Assembly: GCA_964483085.1 (NCBI GenBank)
Contig: CAYZZX010000076.1
Span: forward strand, 1 to 7,966
Direction of reading: 5' to 3'
DNA length: 7,966 nucleotides
Source of the DNA: JALHFZ01 sp964483085
Lineage (GTDB): Bacteria > Synergistota > Synergistia > Synergistales > Aminobacteriaceae
Below the pieces are notes generated by a model. That model saw only the letters and a list, made by a program, of their open reading frames with translations. It searched no databases and had not been told where the DNA came from. Shown in pieces: positions 1 to 5,892 of this stretch (the first letter of the stretch is position 1; each line of letters starts with the position of its first letter). The translations under genes and the position numbers were made by a program.

Positions 1-309
1 CCATTTCTCTTCTGTTCCGGCAAGATAGGGGTCGACCCTTCAACAGGGCAGTTTGCCGAAGGGGGCATGAAGGAGCAGGCCGGGCAGGTAATGAAGAATG
101 TTCAGGCCGTCCTTGAGGCTGCGGGATATTCTCTGAAAGACGTACTCAAGGCAACGGTTTTCGCAGTGGACATGAATGATTTCTCCACGGTGAACGGAGT
201 CTACGCCTCGTACTTCGAGCAGGAACCCCCCGCACGCTCCTTTGTCGAGGTGAGCGCCCTTCCGAAAGGAGCCCTGGTGGAAGTTGAAGTCATCGCCTGG
301 AAAGAATAG
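1..309 (+). CDS. ridA: RidA/YjgF family enamine/imine deaminase, 5' end cut off by window edge
   Basis: RidA proteins are small cytosolic trimers that hydrolyse reactive enamine/imine intermediates released by PLP enzymes such as threonine dehydratase, giving the keto acid and ammonia. The frame is open from base 1 (reading PFLFCSGKIGVDPSTG) to the stop at 307-309, so about 102 C-terminal codons of a usual 125-130 are present and the start lies upstream. Family marks are the SGxIxxDPxTG strand near the left edge, the helix QVMKNVQAVLEAAG, DVLKATVF, NGVYASYF, the PPARS segment whose Arg is the substrate-carboxylate ligand in this family, and the closing VEVEVIA strand with the conserved Glu. 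The first internal ATG, at 67, is not the real start because homology continues upstream of it. It lies directly upstream of rex, whose frame overlaps its last 26 bases. It could be a functionally divergent Rid subfamily member, but the Arg argues for an active deaminase. Confidence 0.9.
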   Translation, partial: PFLFCSGKIGVDPSTGQFAEGGMKEQAGQVMKNVQAVLEAAGYSLKDVLKATVFAVDMNDFSTVNGVYASYFEQEPPARSFVEVSALPKGALVEVEVIAWKE

Positions 310-994
310 CGCCGAAAAAAAGGGAAAAAGAATTCTCTCCTCCTCTCCGCTGGAGGAAGGAGAGAAACAGAAGATCGCCGAACCCACCATCGAACGGCTC
401 GTCCAGTACCAGCGTTTTCTGGAGCAGCTGGCGGCAGAGGGGCAGAAGGTCGTCTCCTCTCAGGAGATGGGGGAGGCCCTGTCCTTCAAGGCAAGCCAGG
501 TCCGCAAGGATCTCTCCTACTTCGGAGAGATCGGAAAGCGGGGCGTGGGGTATCACGTGGACAGGCTCCACAAGCATATCGGTTCGATCCTCTCCTCCCC
601 GAGACAGTGGTCTATTGCCCTCGCGGGGGTCGGAAAGCTCGGGCAGGCCCTTCTGGGGTACAAACCCTTTCAGAATGAGAAGTTCCAGATAAAGGCCCTC
701 TTCGATCACAATCCGGCGAAAATCGGAAAGGAAATACGGGGGATCCCCTGCTATTCCCTGGAGGACGCGCCGCGGATCGTCGAGGAGGAGAAGATCGAGA
801 TCCTCATCCTGACCGTCCCCGCCGAGTCGGCCCAGCAGGTTGTCGACAAGGTGTCGGAGGCGGAGGGGATCAAGGGAATTTTGAACTTCTCTCCTGTGTC
901 TATAACCGTTCCGGACCATATCCTCGTCTATGCCGTGGATATCTCCGTAGAACTTGAAAAGCTTCTTTTCTATCTCAAGCACAAAGAGAGCTAG
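284..994 (+). CDS. rex: Redox-sensing transcriptional repressor Rex
   Basis: Rex is a cytosolic homodimeric repressor that senses the NADH/NAD+ ratio. It binds operators upstream of fermentation and respiration genes and lets go when NADH is high. From the TTG at 284 the product is 236 aa, longer than the usual 205-215. Residues 1-30 are Lys/Ser/Glu-rich and unlike the family, and homology begins at IAEPTIERL (31-39). The winged-helix region spans about 31-95 and contains ASQVRKDLSYFGEIGKRGVGY (70-90), the most diagnostic Rex stretch. The Rossmann NADH site is GVGKLG (115-120), with Lys where many Rex proteins have Asn. The C-terminal part has NFSPVSITVP and VYAVDISVELEKL, which correspond to the conserved domain-swap helix. 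The start is uncertain: TTG 284, CTG 350 or a rare ATC at 374 are all possible. It probably shares a transcript with ridA. No Rex operator was seen in the window. Confidence 0.95.
   Translation: MKSSPGKNSAEKKGKRILSSSPLEEGEKQKIAEPTIERLVQYQRFLEQLAAEGQKVVSSQEMGEALSFKASQVRKDLSYFGEIGKRGVGYHVDRLHKHIGSILSSPRQWSIALAGVGKLGQALLGYKPFQNEKFQIKALFDHNPAKIGKEIRGIPCYSLEDAPRIVEEEKIEILILTVPAESAQQVVDKVSEAEGIKGILNFSPVSITVPDHILVYAVDISVELEKLLFYLKHKES
352..362 (+). promoter_or_regulatory. Strong Shine-Dalgarno-like stretch inside the annotated 5' part of rex
   Basis: GGAGGAAGGAG lies inside the TTG-started rex frame, just before the point (codon 31, base 374) where Rex homology begins. No ATG, GTG or TTG follows it in the rex frame at normal distance. 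The only nearby codon is ATC at 374, 11 nt after the motif. It may be a genuine ribosome site for a noncanonical start, or simply purine-rich codons for Glu-Glu-Gly-Glu. Confidence 0.3.
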
Positions 995-998
995 CTTT

Positions 999-1007
999 TG
1001 GTACAAT
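999..1007 (+). promoter_or_regulatory. Candidate extended -10 promoter for yajC-secD-secF
   Basis: TGGTACAAT, an extended -10 (TGn plus TACAAT, 5 of 6 matches to TATAAT), lies five bases after the rex stop and about 53 nt upstream of the yajC start. No good -35 is seen 17 nt further upstream, but extended -10 promoters can do without one. The predicted start of transcription is about 1014, leaving a leader of roughly 47 nt. Read-through from rex is an alternative, because no terminator separates rex from yajC. Confidence 0.4.
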
Positions 1008-1045
1008 ATGCGGGGCCGAAAAGCGGTTCCCCATCAAACTCTATC

Positions 1046-1052
1046 AAGGAGG
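1046..1052 (+). promoter_or_regulatory. Ribosome binding site that selects the TTG start of yajC
   Basis: AAGGAGG is a full anti-16S match and ends 8 nt before TTG 1061. A stop codon (TAA 1058-1060) lies in frame directly before the TTG, so no upstream start is possible. This favours TTG over the internal ATG at 1109. Confidence 0.75.
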
Positions 1053-1060
1053 CGTTGTAA

Positions 1061-1414
1061 TTGGAGCAGCAGTGCGGACAGTTAACGGGCGGAGGGCAGG
1101 GAGGCCTCATGGGAATGCTCTTCCCCCTTGCAATCTTTGTAGTCATCTTCTACTTCTTCATCATCCGGCCCCAGAAGAAGCGGCAGAAGGCTCAGGACAC
1201 CCTTCTTTCCTCCCTGGCACGGGGAGACCAGATCGTCACCATCGGCGGTTTCTTCGGAACCATCCGGGAAGTGAAGGATGACAGCCTTGTGGTCGAAATG
1301 GCCGACGGCGTGAAGATGCGCATCCTCAAGTCGGCGGTTGCCACAAAGCGGGCCCAGACTGCCCCCCAGCCGAAGGAGACTGTGACCGTCTCCGGAGAAG
1401 AAGATAAGCACTGA
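1061..1414 (+). CDS. yajC: Preprotein translocase subunit YajC
   Basis: YajC is a small single-pass inner-membrane protein that associates with SecDF and the SecYEG translocon; its exact role is accessory. The 117-aa product has a short Gly/Gln-rich N-terminus, one membrane segment at about 17-35 (MGMLFPLAIFVVIFYFFII) and then the signature IRPQKKRQK at the cytosolic face. The soluble domain follows, with LARGDQIVTIGGFFGTIREVKDD and EMADGVKMRILKSAVA. The length is typical. TTG at 1061 is chosen because a perfect AAGGAGG lies 8 nt upstream. ATG 1109, with its own GGGAGG, would delete the N-terminal tail but keep the membrane segment. It is followed 116 bp later by secD, the usual order for this operon. 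The C-terminal tail is polar and poorly conserved. Confidence 0.95.
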   Translation: MEQQCGQLTGGGQGGLMGMLFPLAIFVVIFYFFIIRPQKKRQKAQDTLLSSLARGDQIVTIGGFFGTIREVKDDSLVVEMADGVKMRILKSAVATKRAQTAPQPKETVTVSGEEDKH

Positions 1415-1441
1415 GGACGGAGAAAAGAATCGGGCAGAAAA

Positions 1442-1473
1442 GCGGAGGGGGCATCCCAGGACGCCCTCTCCGC
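1442..1473 (+). other. GC-rich hairpin between yajC and secD, without a T-run
   Basis: GCGGAGGGGGC (1442-1452) pairs with GCCCTCTCCGC (1463-1473): 11 base pairs with a single G-U, around a 10-nt loop. The bases after it (ATAGAGTGATT) contain no T-run, so it does not look like a full intrinsic terminator. It ends 57 nt before the secD start. It could be an RNA processing or stability element that sets the ratio of YajC to SecDF, or a partial attenuator; the function is inferred only. Confidence 0.55.
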
Positions 1474-1530
1474 ATAGAGTGATTCCTGTAAAAGAGGTTC
1501 AATTCGCGGAATGTTCAGGAGGGAAAAAAT

Positions 1531-2928
1531 ATGCTCAGACGAGACCGCTGGCGGCTTGGAATAGTCGTCGTAGTGGTGCTTGCGGCCCTGATTACGGTCT
1601 TTCCCATCAAAGGGAAGATCAATCTGGGGCTTGACCTCAAGGGCGGAGCTCACATCGTCCTTCAGGCAAAAGAGACAGCCGAGAACAAGGTAACGGAGGA
1701 CAGCATCGAACGGCTTCTGGCCGTTCTTCGGAACAGGGTCGACCAGTACGGCGTGGCCGAACCGGTAATTCAGAGAGAGGGCAGAGACCGGGTGATCGTT
1801 GACCTCCCGGGAATTCAGGATCCCGATGCAGCTCTCGAGCTGATCGGCAAGACTGCTCAGCTTGAATTCCGGGCAGTGGAACAGGCTACTCAGCCCGTTC
1901 CTCCCGGCCCCCAGAGGCCCAACTACGACAGCGATGAAGAATTCCAGGGTGCCCAGGTGCGCTGGAACAAGGCGAAGGAAGATATCGCCTCCATGAAGGG
2001 TACCCTTGAGGAGCGCGGAAAGGCCCTTGAGGGCTCCCTCGTCACACGGGACGACGAAGGTCGCTACTTTCTTCTCGGAGCTGTTCTTGTGGGAGGAAAG
2101 GAGCTCGTCGACGCGAAAACCCAGTACGATAATCTCGGCCGGGCAGTGGTGAGCATCTCCTTCAGCAGCGAGGGCGCGAAGCTTTTCGACAAGGCGACGG
2201 CTGATAATGTCGGACGGCAGGTTGCCATCGTCCTTGATGGCATCGTCATATCCGCTCCCGTAGTTCAGGAGCGCATCACCGGGGGAAATGCCCAGATATC
2301 GGGCCGCTTCACTCCTCAGGAGGCGAGCAGGCTTGCCATTATGCTGAGAGCAGGAGCCCTTCCCATCGCCGTTGAGGTCATCGAAAACCGCTCCGTAGGC
2401 CCGAGCCTTGGAACGGACTCCATCAACTCCGGTATACGGGCGGGCCTGATAGGAGCCGCTCTTGTCTTTCTCTTCATGCTGCTCTACTATCGCACGCTCG
2501 GCGTTGCGGCCGACGCAGCCCTTGCGGTGACGATCCTGCTTGTCTTTGCCGGACTCATCGCTCTGAAGGCGACTCTGACCCTTCCCGGAATCGCGGGAAT
2601 TGTGCTCACCATAGGGATGGCGGTGGACGGCAACGTCCTCATCTACGAGAGGATGAAAGAAGAGATACGGGCGGGGAAAACACCCCTGGCGGCAATTGAC
2701 GCCGGGTTCAAGAAGGCCCTCTCAAGTATTCTCGACTCGAACATCACGACCCTGATCGCCGCCAGCGTCCTCTTCTACTTCGGCAGCGGTCCAGTTCGGG
2801 GATTCGCGGTGACTCTGAGCGTCGGTATCGTTTCGAGCGTCTTCTGCAACGTCCTCGTCACGCGGACCCTCCTTCAGTATTTCATGGGAGGACGGGGAGC
2901 GGCGGGAACGCTGCTGCGCCGGTCCTAG
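1531..2928 (+). CDS. secD: Protein translocase subunit SecD
   Basis: SecD is a polytopic inner-membrane RND-fold protein. With SecF it uses the proton motive force to pull translocating proteins out of SecYEG on the outer face. The product is 465 aa, the short form compared with about 615 aa in E. coli. The first membrane segment is at about 9-26. It is followed by LGLDLKGG (32-39), the P1 periplasmic region (VIVDLPGI, LEFRAVE at 111-117), the conserved VLDGIVISAPVVQERITGG and FTPQEASRLAIMLRAGALPI, then NRSVGPSLGTDSI and five C-terminal membrane segments. AVDGNVLIYERMKEE carries Asp366, the family's conserved membrane Asp. Residues 118-180 form a charged, helix-like insert (see findings). ATG 1531 follows AGGAGG (1517-1522) by 8 nt. 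secF starts 8 nt after its stop, so the two are co-translated. Confidence 0.97.
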   Translation: MLRRDRWRLGIVVVVVLAALITVFPIKGKINLGLDLKGGAHIVLQAKETAENKVTEDSIERLLAVLRNRVDQYGVAEPVIQREGRDRVIVDLPGIQDPDAALELIGKTAQLEFRAVEQATQPVPPGPQRPNYDSDEEFQGAQVRWNKAKEDIASMKGTLEERGKALEGSLVTRDDEGRYFLLGAVLVGGKELVDAKTQYDNLGRAVVSISFSSEGAKLFDKATADNVGRQVAIVLDGIVISAPVVQERITGGNAQISGRFTPQEASRLAIMLRAGALPIAVEVIENRSVGPSLGTDSINSGIRAGLIGAALVFLFMLLYYRTLGVAADAALAVTILLVFAGLIALKATLTLPGIAGIVLTIGMAVDGNVLIYERMKEEIRAGKTPLAAIDAGFKKALSSILDSNITTLIAASVLFYFGSGPVRGFAVTLSVGIVSSVFCNVLVTRTLLQYFMGGRGAAGTLLRRS

Positions 2929-2936
2929 AGGAGACG

Positions 2937-3812
2937 ATGATGAAAATATTCTTCATAGACTTCATGAAACAGCGCAAAACTGCCCTTCTTCTCAGCCTTA
3001 TCCTTATAACAGCGAGCCTGGGGCTGATCGTCACGAAGGGGCTGAATCTCGGAATTGACTTCACCGGCGGCAACGTGGTTCAGGTGGAATTTTCCGAGGC
3101 CGTACCCGTCGGGGACGTCCGGGATATTCTTGCCTCCGTCGGACAGGAGGGCGCGGTAATCCAGGCCTACGGCGACCGGGGGGTCATCATCCGCATCAGC
3201 GCCAACGAAGAAGCGGTCCGCAAGCAGGTTGTGGATGCCCTTCGGGCCCGGGAGGCCGGGTTGCAGGTCATTCGTCTCGAAAAGGTCGGCCCGGTTGTAG
3301 GGGCCGAACTCAGAAAAGAGGCGTTCATCGCCCTTCTCCTGGCCCTCGGAGGAATACTCACGTACATCACTATCCGCTTCCAATTCCGCTTCGCCGTCGT
3401 CAGCGTAGCGTCCCTCCTTCATGACGCGGTGATCACCCTGGGGATATTCAGCCTCACGGGAATGGAGATAACCTCCTCCTTCATCGCGGCCATACTCACG
3501 ATCGTGGGCTACTCACTCAACGACACCATCGTCGTCCTCGACAGAGTTCGGGAGAACTGGAAGTATATCCGTGAAAAGGGAATTACAGGCATGCTCAACA
3601 TGTCCATCAACCAGACCCTTTCCCGGACGATCAACACCTCCCTCACGACCCTGCTGCCTCTTATCGCCCTGTACCTCTGGGGCGGCCCGGTCCTACAGAG
3701 CTTCTCCTTCGCTCTCCTGATCGGCGTGCTCGTGGGGACATACAGCTCCGTCTACATCGCCTCAGGCCTTCTGGCGGAGTGGTGGATCAAATCTCCTCAG
3801 AAAACCCGATAA
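2937..3812 (+). CDS. secF: Protein translocase subunit SecF
   Basis: SecF is the membrane partner of SecD in the proton-driven late step of Sec export. The product is 291 aa, a normal length. The first membrane segment is at about 15-33, followed by LGIDFTGG (38-45), a small periplasmic domain with VIRLEKVGPVVGAELRKEA, and five more membrane segments. LLHDAVITLG and the diagnostic IVGYSLNDTIVVLDRVREN (Asp196 in this stretch) are intact. QTLSRTINTSLTTLLPL matches the family. Two ATG codons are adjacent, at 2937 and 2940. GAGGAG (2928-2933) lies 3 nt before the first and 6 nt before the second, so initiation at 2940 (290 aa) is slightly favoured; the rest of the protein is the same. It is the last gene of its block and is followed by a strong terminator. 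Confidence 0.97.
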   Translation: MMKIFFIDFMKQRKTALLLSLILITASLGLIVTKGLNLGIDFTGGNVVQVEFSEAVPVGDVRDILASVGQEGAVIQAYGDRGVIIRISANEEAVRKQVVDALRAREAGLQVIRLEKVGPVVGAELRKEAFIALLLALGGILTYITIRFQFRFAVVSVASLLHDAVITLGIFSLTGMEITSSFIAAILTIVGYSLNDTIVVLDRVRENWKYIREKGITGMLNMSINQTLSRTINTSLTTLLPLIALYLWGGPVLQSFSFALLIGVLVGTYSSVYIASGLLAEWWIKSPQKTR

Positions 3813-3834
3813 TCTCAGAATATACTCTCGACTT

Positions 3835-3871
3835 AAAACTGGAGGGCCCCGAGGGGCCCTCCAGTTTTTTT
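3835..3871 (+). terminator. Intrinsic terminator of the yajC-secD-secF transcript
   Basis: AAAACTGGAGGGCCC (3835-3849) is perfectly complementary to GGGCCCTCCAGTTTT (3854-3868), giving a 15-bp stem with a CGAG loop. The run of seven T at 3865-3871 forms the release tract. It begins 22 nt after the secF stop. The opposite strand has only four T after the stem, so it should act mainly on the + strand. It insulates the Sec block from the trehalose operon. Confidence 0.96.
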
Positions 3872-3881
3872 GCTGTAAGTT

Positions 3882-3910
3882 TTGAATACATAGTTCTTTT
3901 ATGGTATGCT
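3882..3910 (+). promoter_or_regulatory. Sigma-70-type promoter of the trehalose operon
   Basis: TTGAAT (-35, 4 of 6 consensus matches) is separated by exactly 17 nt from TATGCT (-10, 4 of 6), and TGG directly precedes the -10, giving an extended -10. It lies 11 nt after the Sec terminator in an AT-richer patch. Transcription should begin near 3917, leaving a leader of about 63 nt before the start at 3980. No obvious operator palindrome or riboswitch was seen in the leader. Confidence 0.6.
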
Positions 3911-3979
3911 GATATTCAATTGTTCAGGCCAAGAAAGAAGCAAAAGGATTGATAAGGCCTGTAAAAAGGAGGAATATGC

Positions 3980-4651
3980 ATGGACAAGAGGGAGGAAATT
4001 CGCCCCTTTAAATTTATGGAATGCTCTCTTCTGCCTTTAAGCACAGGCATCCGGGTGCAGACTCTTCGGGAGATGAGGGCGGCTTTGCCCTTCGTTCCCC
4101 TGAGTTCCATCTACTATCATTTCTGGGGAAAGATGCTCCGCCCCCACATCGCTGAATCGGAATATATCAACGATTTTGCCTCCTGGGTCGACAGCAGCCT
4201 CGGAGACATGGAGCTTGCAGAGGCACTGAGCGCAATCAACCCGGTGACCTCAGATCTCGAAGAGATCCGCTCAGTTCTTGAGGATATCCTCGACGGGCGG
4301 CTCGAAGAGGATAGTTTTATGAGCTGGAAGAAGAGTGACCGGGAGTTTTACTTTATCGCCTGCAAAAAGCTCATGTTTGACACGGGCAGAGAGACGAACA
4401 GGCTGGAGGATTTTCCCCTTGCGGTGAAGACCGCAAGCCGGGAGAGCTTCTTCCATCATTTTCTCGATGCTCGAAGACGTTCTTCCGAGGAAAAGGATGA
4501 TTTTACCCTTTGGCTTGAGCAGTTCGGCAATAAGACCGAATCTGTCCGCAGCCGCCTTAAAAAGGTCGATTCCTATCTTTTCTCCCTCGGAGAACTTCGA
4601 AATCAGATTGTTACGATTCTCGAAAAAGGCCTGCTGAAGGAGGGGAAATAA
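3980..4651 (+). CDS. DUF5752-like protein with an internal duplication; function unknown
   Basis: The product is 223 aa, soluble by eye, with no signal peptide or membrane segment. The sequence resembles the DUF5752 family, which I recall from memory rather than a search. It is built from two copies of about 95-residue units, roughly residues 9-108 and 121-218. The shared pattern is FxF..C, then TG, then an aromatic-His patch (SIYYHF at 43-48; SFFHHF at 156-161), then NDFASW (64-69) or DDFTLW (173-178), and LEEIR (93-97) or LGELR (203-207) before a terminal helix. The first copy keeps the pattern better. ATG 3980 follows AAGGAGG (3966-3972) by 7 nt. It is the first gene of the trehalose operon and ends 2 nt before the TreT-like gene. 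This suggests a partner or regulator of trehalose synthesis, but no catalytic motif is recognised and no function can be assigned. Confidence 0.85.
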   Translation: MDKREEIRPFKFMECSLLPLSTGIRVQTLREMRAALPFVPLSSIYYHFWGKMLRPHIAESEYINDFASWVDSSLGDMELAEALSAINPVTSDLEEIRSVLEDILDGRLEEDSFMSWKKSDREFYFIACKKLMFDTGRETNRLEDFPLAVKTASRESFFHHFLDARRRSSEEKDDFTLWLEQFGNKTESVRSRLKKVDSYLFSLGELRNQIVTILEKGLLKEGK

Positions 4652-4653
4652 CC

Positions 4654-5892
4654 ATGTCTTCCATATTAAAAAAGTACGGTGAGGTCATCGGATTTCCCGC
4701 CATGGACGGCCTCATGGCCATCGCTGACAGACTTCGGGGGAAAAAAATAGTCCATGTAAACTCCACCAAAGCCGGAGGAGGGGTAGCGGAGATCCTGCTC
4801 TCTATGGTTCCTCTCTCCCGGGAGCTCGGCCTCGATGTCTCCTGGGAGGTTATCGAGGGAGACGAGGCGTTTTTCGCCTGCACGAAAACCCTGCACAACT
4901 CCCTTCAGGGGATGTCCGGAGGGCTCTCCGACCCTCAGGCGGATGCATATATGGAGACGAACAGAAGAAATGCCGAAAGACTGAGGCCCATCCTCGAGGA
5001 GGCGGACTACGTCTTCATCCACGACCCTCAGCCGGCAGCCCTTTTGAACCTCATGCCGAAAAGAAAAGGCAAGTGGGTCTGGCGTTGTCATATTGACGTG
5101 AGCACCCCGAACAGAAGCGTCTGGCGCTTCGTTAAAAAGCAGGTGGAAGGGTACGACGCATCAATCTTCTCCCTCCCTGATTTCGCCCAGCCTCTGCCCC
5201 ATCCTCAGTATTTGATCACTCCGAGCATCGACCCTCTCAGTGAAAAAAATATCGCCCTTCCAAGAGCCGAGGTTGTTGCGACCTGCGAAGATCTGGGCAT
5301 ACCGCTGGACAAGCCGATGATCCTCCAGGTCTCCCGGTTCGACCATTTCAAAGACCCTCTTGGAGTGATCGAAAGCTACCGGATCGCAAAGGAACACGTG
5401 GATATTCGCCTCGTCCTCGCCGGAGGGGGTGCCACAGATGATCCCGAGGCCGGTGAAGTTCTCGAAAGCGTCCGGGAGGCCGCCGCAGGAGACCCCGACA
5501 TCTCAGTGCTGCTTCTGCCGTCCGACGCCCATCGAACCATCAACGCCCTTCAGACAGCTTCCGCTGTGATCATGCAGAAGTCAACGAAAGAGGGGTTCGG
5601 CCTTACTGTAAGCGAGGGGATGTGGAAGAAAAAGCCGGTCATCGGCGGAGATGTTGGGGGAATACGCCTTCAGATCATCAACCGGTTCAACGGCTTCCGG
5701 GTCCGCTCGCCCGAGGGTGCCGCCATCCGCATACGCTACCTCCTCACTCATCGATGGAAACGGGAGCGCATGGGAGTGAACGCCCGGCAGTATGTCCTTG
5801 AAAACTTCCTCATCACCGGGCAGCTTCGAAACTACCTCTCTCTGCTCATCTCCCTCGACGGAGGAGAAGGACAATGGGACCGCTGGATTTAG
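4654..5892 (+). CDS. treT: TreT-like trehalose-synthesising glycosyltransferase (GT4 family)
   Basis: TreT is a cytosolic retaining GT-B enzyme that joins NDP-glucose and free glucose into trehalose in one step, reversibly in several archaeal enzymes. The product is 412 aa, matching the family. The N-terminal domain has HVNSTKAGGGVAE (34-46), the glycine-rich acceptor-side loop, and WRCHIDVSTPN from Trp143, which closely matches characterised TreT proteins. TPSIDPLSEKN opens the linker. The C-terminal nucleotide-sugar domain has LQVSRFDHFKDP (224-235) and KSTKEGFGLTVSE (309-321), with the GT4 E-x7-E pair Glu313/Glu321, then VGGI. ATG 4654 follows AAGGAGG (4637-4643) by 10 nt. Its last 19 bases overlap otsB. 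Sharing an operon with OtsB and OtsA is notable, as those form a separate trehalose route. Another disaccharide acceptor cannot be excluded from sequence alone. Confidence 0.88.
   Translation: MSSILKKYGEVIGFPAMDGLMAIADRLRGKKIVHVNSTKAGGGVAEILLSMVPLSRELGLDVSWEVIEGDEAFFACTKTLHNSLQGMSGGLSDPQADAYMETNRRNAERLRPILEEADYVFIHDPQPAALLNLMPKRKGKWVWRCHIDVSTPNRSVWRFVKKQVEGYDASIFSLPDFAQPLPHPQYLITPSIDPLSEKNIALPRAEVVATCEDLGIPLDKPMILQVSRFDHFKDPLGVIESYRIAKEHVDIRLVLAGGGATDDPEAGEVLESVREAAAGDPDISVLLLPSDAHRTINALQTASAVIMQKSTKEGFGLTVSEGMWKKKPVIGGDVGGIRLQIINRFNGFRVRSPEGAAIRIRYLLTHRWKRERMGVNARQYVLENFLITGQLRNYLSLLISLDGGEGQWDRWI

Noticed and set aside
315..322. A AAA AAG heptamer in the rex frame, the same as the dnaX -1 frameshift signal
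   Set aside because: It lies in the doubtful 5' extension of rex, and the -1 frame gives only an unrecognisable shadow reading frame; a programmed frameshift has no product to support it.
290..1006. Long minus-strand open frame opposite rex
   Set aside because: It mirrors the rex coding sequence, has no recognisable domain, and rex homology on the + strand is decisive.
995..1060. Possible Rex operator or terminator between rex and yajC
   Set aside because: No TTGTGAA-type palindrome is present, and the small GGGGCCG/CGGTTCCCC pairing needs a bulge and has no T-run.
1375..1393. GGAGAC...GTCTCC hairpin near the end of yajC
   Set aside because: Only 6 bp, inside coding sequence and with no T-run; likely chance.
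3911..3979. Possible riboswitch or leader peptide in the 5' leader of the trehalose operon
   Set aside because: The leader is only about 63 nt, with no strong stem and no convincing leader ORF; the ATG at 3976 opens a very short frame in a different phase.
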